Of a DNA stretch of 64,000 nt, positions 59,548-64,000 are shown piece after piece. Under the pieces are notes generated by a model. That model did not search any database and was not told where the DNA came from. It saw nothing but the letters and a program-made list of their open reading frames with translations. A program made the translations under genes and the position numbers. The stretch covers positions 28,193 to 92,192 of the forward strand of contig JASBVN010000024.1 of assembly GCA_029961045.1 (NCBI GenBank), given 5' to 3'. The stretch's first letter is position 1, and the number at the start of each line of letters is the position of its first letter. The DNA comes from Alicyclobacillaceae bacterium. Its GTDB lineage: Bacteria > Bacillota > Bacilli > Kyrpidiales > Kyrpidiaceae.

Positions 59548-60042
59548 TCATATAAGGTCATTTTCCGGCGCCTTCCCCAGGGGGGCCGCGGAAAACGTCT
59601 CTTCCGACCACACGCGGACGCCGTGTCTTTCGAGCAGGGCGGCGGTGACCCCCCGCCCCTTCCGGGTAGCCCCGGAAAAGGAGCCGTCGTAAATCACCTT
59701 CGACCCGCAGGAGGGGCTGCGTTCCTTGAGAATCGCACGGGTGGCGCCAGCCAGCCGGGCGATACGCAAGGTCTCTTCCGCTCCCTTGAGGAAAGCCGCA
59801 GTGACATCGACGCCTTCCTCCGTCAACACCCTGGCCCTACCCTCCAGCACGTCATCGCCGTCTCCCCCCACGATCTGGGCGGGGGACCGGGGGGTGGGGA
59901 GGCCGCCCAACTGCTCGGGACAGACGGGAAGCGCCTCTCCTTTTGCCACCAGTTCTTCCAGCCGGTGGTCCGGCCGGGAGGAGCCGTCGTACCGGCACCG
60001 GCAACCCGCGAGACACGCAGACACGAGCATCATCCCGGCCAC
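59548..60042 (-). CDS. DUF523 family protein
   Basis: LVSACLAGCRCRYDGSSRPDHRLEELVAKGEALPVCPEQLGGLPTPRSPAQIVGGDG...ILKERSPSCGSKVIYDGSFSG. Confidence 0.9.
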   Translation of the reverse strand: MAGMMLVSACLAGCRCRYDGSSRPDHRLEELVAKGEALPVCPEQLGGLPTPRSPAQIVGGDGDDVLEGRARVLTEEGVDVTAAFLKGAEETLRIARLAGATRAILKERSPSCGSKVIYDGSFSGATRKGRGVTAALLERHGVRVWSEETFSAAPLGKAPENDLI

Positions 60043-60524
60043 GCTCCTTCCAACCGCAACAATACCGCTTTCAAGTCCGTTCGCGCCCCGGCATATCCCA
60101 CCAGATCCCCGTTCTTTCCAATCACCCGGTGGCAGGGGATGAGGATCGGCAGCGGATTGGCCCGGTTGGCCCGGCCCACCGCGCGCACGCCCCGGGGGTT
60201 GCCGACGGCCGCCGCAATCTGTCCGTACGTCCGCACCTCGCCGTACGGAATGTCGAGAAGCGCCTGCCAGACCCGGCGTTGAAATTCACTCCCTTCCCGA
60301 AGGGAGAGAGGCAGATTAAAGGTCCGCCGTCGCCCCGCAAAATACTCCTCCAATTGCCGCACGGCTTCCCGGCACAAGGCGGCGTCCCGCGGCACGTCCC
60401 CCCACTCCCGCCGGCACTCCTCCCAGTCCTCCGGCGTCAGCGCCACCCTGCACACGCCGCCCCCGTCCACAACCACGCGGATGACGCCGACGGGCGAATC
60501 CAGCTCATCGTAAACCAGTGGCAT
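60030..60524 (-). CDS. ogt: Methylated-DNA-[protein]-cysteine S-methyltransferase
   Basis: FQRRVWQALLDIPYGEVRTYGQIAAAVGNPRGVRAVGRANRANPLPILIPCHRVIGKNGDLVGYAG: PCHR active site. Confidence 0.94.
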   Translation of the reverse strand: MPLVYDELDSPVGVIRVVVDGGGVCRVALTPEDWEECRREWGDVPRDAALCREAVRQLEEYFAGRRRTFNLPLSLREGSEFQRRVWQALLDIPYGEVRTYGQIAAAVGNPRGVRAVGRANRANPLPILIPCHRVIGKNGDLVGYAGARTDLKAVLLRLEGAWPG

Positions 60525-60632
60525 CGGCGCGCCACCCCTTTCCCCATCTCGTCCTTGTTCCTTTCATTCTAGACGAGAAAGCGAGGGGATGGAACCACCG
60601 GGATGGGAGGTCGGACGGGAAGAGCGGCACGC

Positions 60633-62615
60633 TCACTCCGTCAGGGCATCCAGTGCTTCCGGATTCTCCAGGCTGCTGAGATCCCCGGGATTCAGGCCGA
60701 GAAGTTTCGCTTTGATCACGCGGCGGACGATTTTTCCACTCCGAGTCTTCGGCAAGTCCCGGACAAACCGAATCTCTTCCGGCCTCAGCGCCTTCCCGAG
60801 CAACCCGGCGACCCAGTCCTTTAATTCCTTCCGCAAATCTTCCGAAGGAACGGCGCCGGGCGCCAACCGGACCAAACCGACAATCCCTTCCCCCTTCACC
60901 GCATGGGGGACGCCGATCGCAGCCGCTTCCGCCACCGCCGGATGAGCGACCAGAACCGATTCGATTTCCGCCGGACCGATCCGTTTACCGGCCACTTTCA
61001 GGGTGTCGTCGGAACGCCCTTCAATGTACCAGTACCCATGTTCATCGATCCGCACCCAGTCTCCGTGGAACCAGATCCCCGGGACCCGGGACCAGTAAGT
61101 CTGTTCGTACCGCTCCGGATCGTTCCAGAACCCCCGCGTCATCCCGACCCACGGCCCCAGGATGCACAGTTCTCCCACCTGTCCCCGCTCCACCGGCCTC
61201 CCCTCTTCATCGAGAACGGCGGCATGCATTCCGGGAATCGGCCCCGCAAAGGAACAGGGAGCGATGGGTTCACCCACAAAACAGCCGAGGATGCCGCCGG
61301 AGATTTCCGTTCCCCCCGAATAATTGATGATCGGACAGCGCTTTTCCCCGACTTTATCAAAAAACCACATATAGGGATCCGGGTTCCACGGCTCACCCGT
61401 CGATCCCAACACCCGGAGCGACGAGCGGTCCACCCGTTCGACCCAATGGTCTCCTTGGTTCATGAGGGAACGGATCACGGTGGGAGATAGGCCCAAATGG
61501 GTGATCCGGTGCCGTTCCACCAATCGCCACAGCCGGTCCGGCGAAGGATAGTCGGGTGCCCCCTCGTAGAGCAGAACGGCCGCCCCCAGCGCAAACCCGC
61601 CGAAGACCGCCCACGGCCCCATCATCCACCCCATGTCGGTGAACCAAAACAGGGTATCCGTATCCCGCAAATCAAAGCAATGGGCCAAATCCTGCGCCGC
61701 TTTCAGGCAGAATCCGACATGCGTGTGCACCGCCCCCTTCGGCTTGCCGGTCGTCCCGGAAGTGTAGAGGATCATCAGGGGAGTTTCACTGTCCAGCGCC
61801 TCGGTGGCGACCTCCGCCGGGGCCTCCCTCAACAACCGGTCCGCCGCCAAAAGACGCGCGCGGCCGGGTTCCTCCCCTTCTCCCCCGTCCGCAGCCGGTC
61901 CCACTCCCACCCGGGAAACCACCACCACGTGGCGAAGGTGATCCAATCCCTCCACAGCCCGGACGGCCTCGGACAACATGGCCACCACCTTGCCCCGCCG
62001 GTAAAAGCCGTCCGCCGTGACCAGAATCTTGGCCCCGCTGTCGGCCAGCCTCGCCCGCACCGCCTCTGCCCCGTACCCGCTGAAAACGGGGGTGAAAATC
62101 GCGCCGACCTTGGCACAGGCGAGAAGAACCGCCGCCGTATCCGGCAGCATGGGAAGATAGACGCCCACCACATCCCCCTTGCCGACCCCCAGGCGATGGA
62201 ACACAGCCGCCCAACGCCCGACGCGATCGGCCAGTTCATCGTACGTCCATTGAAGCGAAGAACCGTCTTCTCCTTCCCAAATCAGGGCTTTTTCACGGCC
62301 CTTTTCCGTCCCCGCGTGCCGGTCCACACAGGCGGCCGCCGCGTTGGTTTTCCCGCCGACAAACCATTTGGCCCAAGCGATCCCCCGGGACACGTCGAGC
62401 ACTTGTCCATAGGGCTCAAACCACGGCCACCGGAGATCGTCGGCCACCTCTTTCCAAAACCAAGCCGGATCCCGTGCCGCCCGTTCCCGCAATTCATCGA
62501 GGGACGACACCCCGACCCGCCGCATAAAGAACCAAAGCCGGGTTCTTTTCCGCTCCGCCTCCTCCGGCTTCCAAATAGCCGGGTCTTGGCGGCCCGTTCC
62601 GCGTTCACCGGCCAT
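60633..62615 (-). CDS. AMP-dependent acyl-CoA synthetase (acetyl-/acetoacetyl-CoA synthetase-like)
   Basis: LMILYTSGTTGKPKGAVHTHVG; NYSGGTEISGG; WFHGDWVRIDEHGYWYIEGRSDDTLKVAGKRIGPAEIESVL; LPKTRSGKIVRRVI. ATG at 62615 with GGAGGGG. Confidence 0.92.
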   Translation of the reverse strand: MAGERGTGRQDPAIWKPEEAERKRTRLWFFMRRVGVSSLDELRERAARDPAWFWKEVADDLRWPWFEPYGQVLDVSRGIAWAKWFVGGKTNAAAACVDRHAGTEKGREKALIWEGEDGSSLQWTYDELADRVGRWAAVFHRLGVGKGDVVGVYLPMLPDTAAVLLACAKVGAIFTPVFSGYGAEAVRARLADSGAKILVTADGFYRRGKVVAMLSEAVRAVEGLDHLRHVVVVSRVGVGPAADGGEGEEPGRARLLAADRLLREAPAEVATEALDSETPLMILYTSGTTGKPKGAVHTHVGFCLKAAQDLAHCFDLRDTDTLFWFTDMGWMMGPWAVFGGFALGAAVLLYEGAPDYPSPDRLWRLVERHRITHLGLSPTVIRSLMNQGDHWVERVDRSSLRVLGSTGEPWNPDPYMWFFDKVGEKRCPIINYSGGTEISGGILGCFVGEPIAPCSFAGPIPGMHAAVLDEEGRPVERGQVGELCILGPWVGMTRGFWNDPERYEQTYWSRVPGIWFHGDWVRIDEHGYWYIEGRSDDTLKVAGKRIGPAEIESVLVAHPAVAEAAAIGVPHAVKGEGIVGLVRLAPGAVPSEDLRKELKDWVAGLLGKALRPEEIRFVRDLPKTRSGKIVRRVIKAKLLGLNPGDLSSLENPEALDALTE

Positions 62616-62684
62616 CTCTGATCCCCTCCGCAAAAAAGTTGGTGCAGCGCAATGGAACGAGGCCACTGCGCTGCACATCTGGGC

Positions 62685-63203
62685 TCACTTTTCCGTCGGC
62701 AGCGGAATCTTCAACCACTCGCGATAGAATGTTTCGATGTCCGGCTCCCAGTTATGGATCACCGGATACCAAGGCGTGGGCGCTTCCACTTCCAGAAGCG
62801 TGCCGCAACTCGGGCAGTAATACTCCCGGAACACCTGCCAATTCGGGTCCGGCGCCATCAGCTTGGGGTAGATTTCGCTCATCGCTTCCTCCGTGTCCCG
62901 GACGTAGATGAGCGCATGGAGCTTCCAGTTCTCTCGATAGTCACAAAATTCATGGCCACAATCGCACTTGATGACCCACGCGCCGGTGTCTTTTTTCTCG
63001 ACGATGTAAAGATGATATTGATAGGGGAGGAGGATGCGGTCCTCCCACGGCACCCGTTCCTGCAAGATCTCAAGATAGACCTGAAAGCGTTCAGGATCTT
63101 TGGGCTCCGAAAGCATGCGATGCTGCGTCTCCCAATCGATGGTCCCGTCGATCAACTCTTCAATTTTCTTTCGATCGTACCCCATCTCCGCCGACCTCCT
63201 CAC
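62685..63203 (-). CDS. acxC: Acetone carboxylase subunit gamma
   Basis: YDRKKIEELIDGTIDWETQHRMLSEPKDPERFQVYLEILQERVPWEDRILLPYQYHLYIVEKKDTGAWVIKCDCGHEFCDYRENWKLHALIYVRDTEEAMSEIYPKLMAPDPNWQVFREYYCPSCGTLLEVEAPTPWYP. Confidence 0.9.
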   Translation of the reverse strand: MRRSAEMGYDRKKIEELIDGTIDWETQHRMLSEPKDPERFQVYLEILQERVPWEDRILLPYQYHLYIVEKKDTGAWVIKCDCGHEFCDYRENWKLHALIYVRDTEEAMSEIYPKLMAPDPNWQVFREYYCPSCGTLLEVEAPTPWYPVIHNWEPDIETFYREWLKIPLPTEK

Positions 63204-63220
63204 GTAGTCTGTTCCCTTCC

Positions 63221-64000
63221 TTACTCTTCGACAAGCACAAGGCGCTTCACGTCGGGAAGCTGTTCTACGCTCATGCGATGTTTCGAGCCGAAGGTGGGGG
63301 TCTCAAGCTCCTCTTCGGTCAAGTTCCAATCCTCGGGCAGATCCCAGAAGCGCTTGAATTCCGCCAGAAACTTGGGGCTGAGCTGGAAGCTCGTCGCGAA
63401 CATGTGACGTACCTGCACCGAAGCTTCCTTGCGCAAGATGCGCTCCCGCTCTTCCTTCATCCACTCTTGCGTCGGCTTGGCCCGTGCGATGCGCTCCTTG
63501 CGGATCTCCTCCCGGCGCTTTTGGGTCGCCTCCCGATCCACATGCCAGCGGCCCTGCTCATCTTGATAGATGACCGCTCCATACACCTTTTCCGCATAGC
63601 GGGGGAGCAAGTAGCCGCCGTTGAGGTCCGCTTCGATCTTCGCGGGATCGCGCTCAATCGGATCACCGAAGCCGGGACCGCCGCGCAAGTAGTTCAGGTA
63701 GAAATCGTAGTTCTCAAAGATCGTCTCCGTGGTCATGGTTTGCTTATCCCGCTTGATGGTGCGGGCCTTCATGACCTTCTCGTAATCGGGGTTATCGGGA
63801 TCGGCGTCGGGCCCAAGCGGAAGCGGTAGTCCCCGCTCGATCCTTTCTTTCAGATCGGTGCCGTGGGCTTCAAATCGATAACCGGTGGCCGCGGGATAGC
63901 CTCCCATCAACCCCCAATCGCTGACCATATACCCGTTCCCCATGAAGAACATGGTCCAGTCCTTGGCGTTGTACACCATGCGGAGCGTCTCATACCCGCA
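63221..64000 (-). CDS. acxB: Acetone carboxylase subunit alpha (HyuB-type), C-terminal part; 5' end beyond window
   Basis: YLNYLRGGPGFGDPIERDPAKIEADLNGGYLLPRYAEKVYGAVIYQDEQGRWHVDREATQKRREEIRKERIARAKPTQEWM; adjacent to acxC; frame open to the window edge. Confidence 0.85.
   Translation of the reverse strand, partial: CGYETLRMVYNAKDWTMFFMGNGYMVSDWGLMGGYPAATGYRFEAHGTDLKERIERGLPLPLGPDADPDNPDYEKVMKARTIKRDKQTMTTETIFENYDFYLNYLRGGPGFGDPIERDPAKIEADLNGGYLLPRYAEKVYGAVIYQDEQGRWHVDREATQKRREEIRKERIARAKPTQEWMKEERERILRKEASVQVRHMFATSFQLSPKFLAEFKRFWDLPEDWNLTEEELETPTFGSKHRMSVEQLPDVKRLVLVEE

Overview
This is a GC-rich chromosomal window, mostly coded on the minus strand. Its gene order is typical of Bacillota: dnaE, malic enzyme, accD-accA, pfkA-pyk, icd-mdh, polA, mutM, coaE. 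Together with acetone carboxylase and a DUF3243/YheA-YheB/YfhH-type gene set, this suggests a thermophilic Kyrpidia/Alicyclobacillaceae-like Bacillota; that taxonomic call is inference only. Roughly 1-25 kb is central metabolism and housekeeping. Roughly 26.6-43.2 kb is an accessory catabolic island: acyl-CoA dehydrogenases, IclR regulator, LivFGMHK-type ABC importer, CoA-transferase, crotonase, 3-hydroxyacyl-CoA dehydrogenase, thiolase, flavin reductase and a ThDP enzyme. Roughly 43.4-60.5 kb holds pckA, a riboswitch-controlled BtuFCD-like cobalamin importer, recD2, pepF, a type III PKS/methyltransferase pair and small housekeeping genes. Roughly 60.6-64 kb is an acyl-CoA (possibly acetoacetyl-CoA) synthetase next to acetone carboxylase gamma and alpha subunits, the alpha gene running off the window. 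The most notable observations are a near-identical 155-bp promoter cassette duplicated on both sides of a flavin reductase gene, a DnaE that seems to lack its OB-fold, an uncharacterised Cys-rich TIM-barrel-like protein, an orphan Rieske protein, and a GlmS-like N-terminal peptide in front of a rhodanese gene. I saw no rRNA, tRNA, CRISPR array, transposase or phage genes. Start codons were adjusted by hand where family N-termini and ribosome-binding sites supported it. No database search was run.
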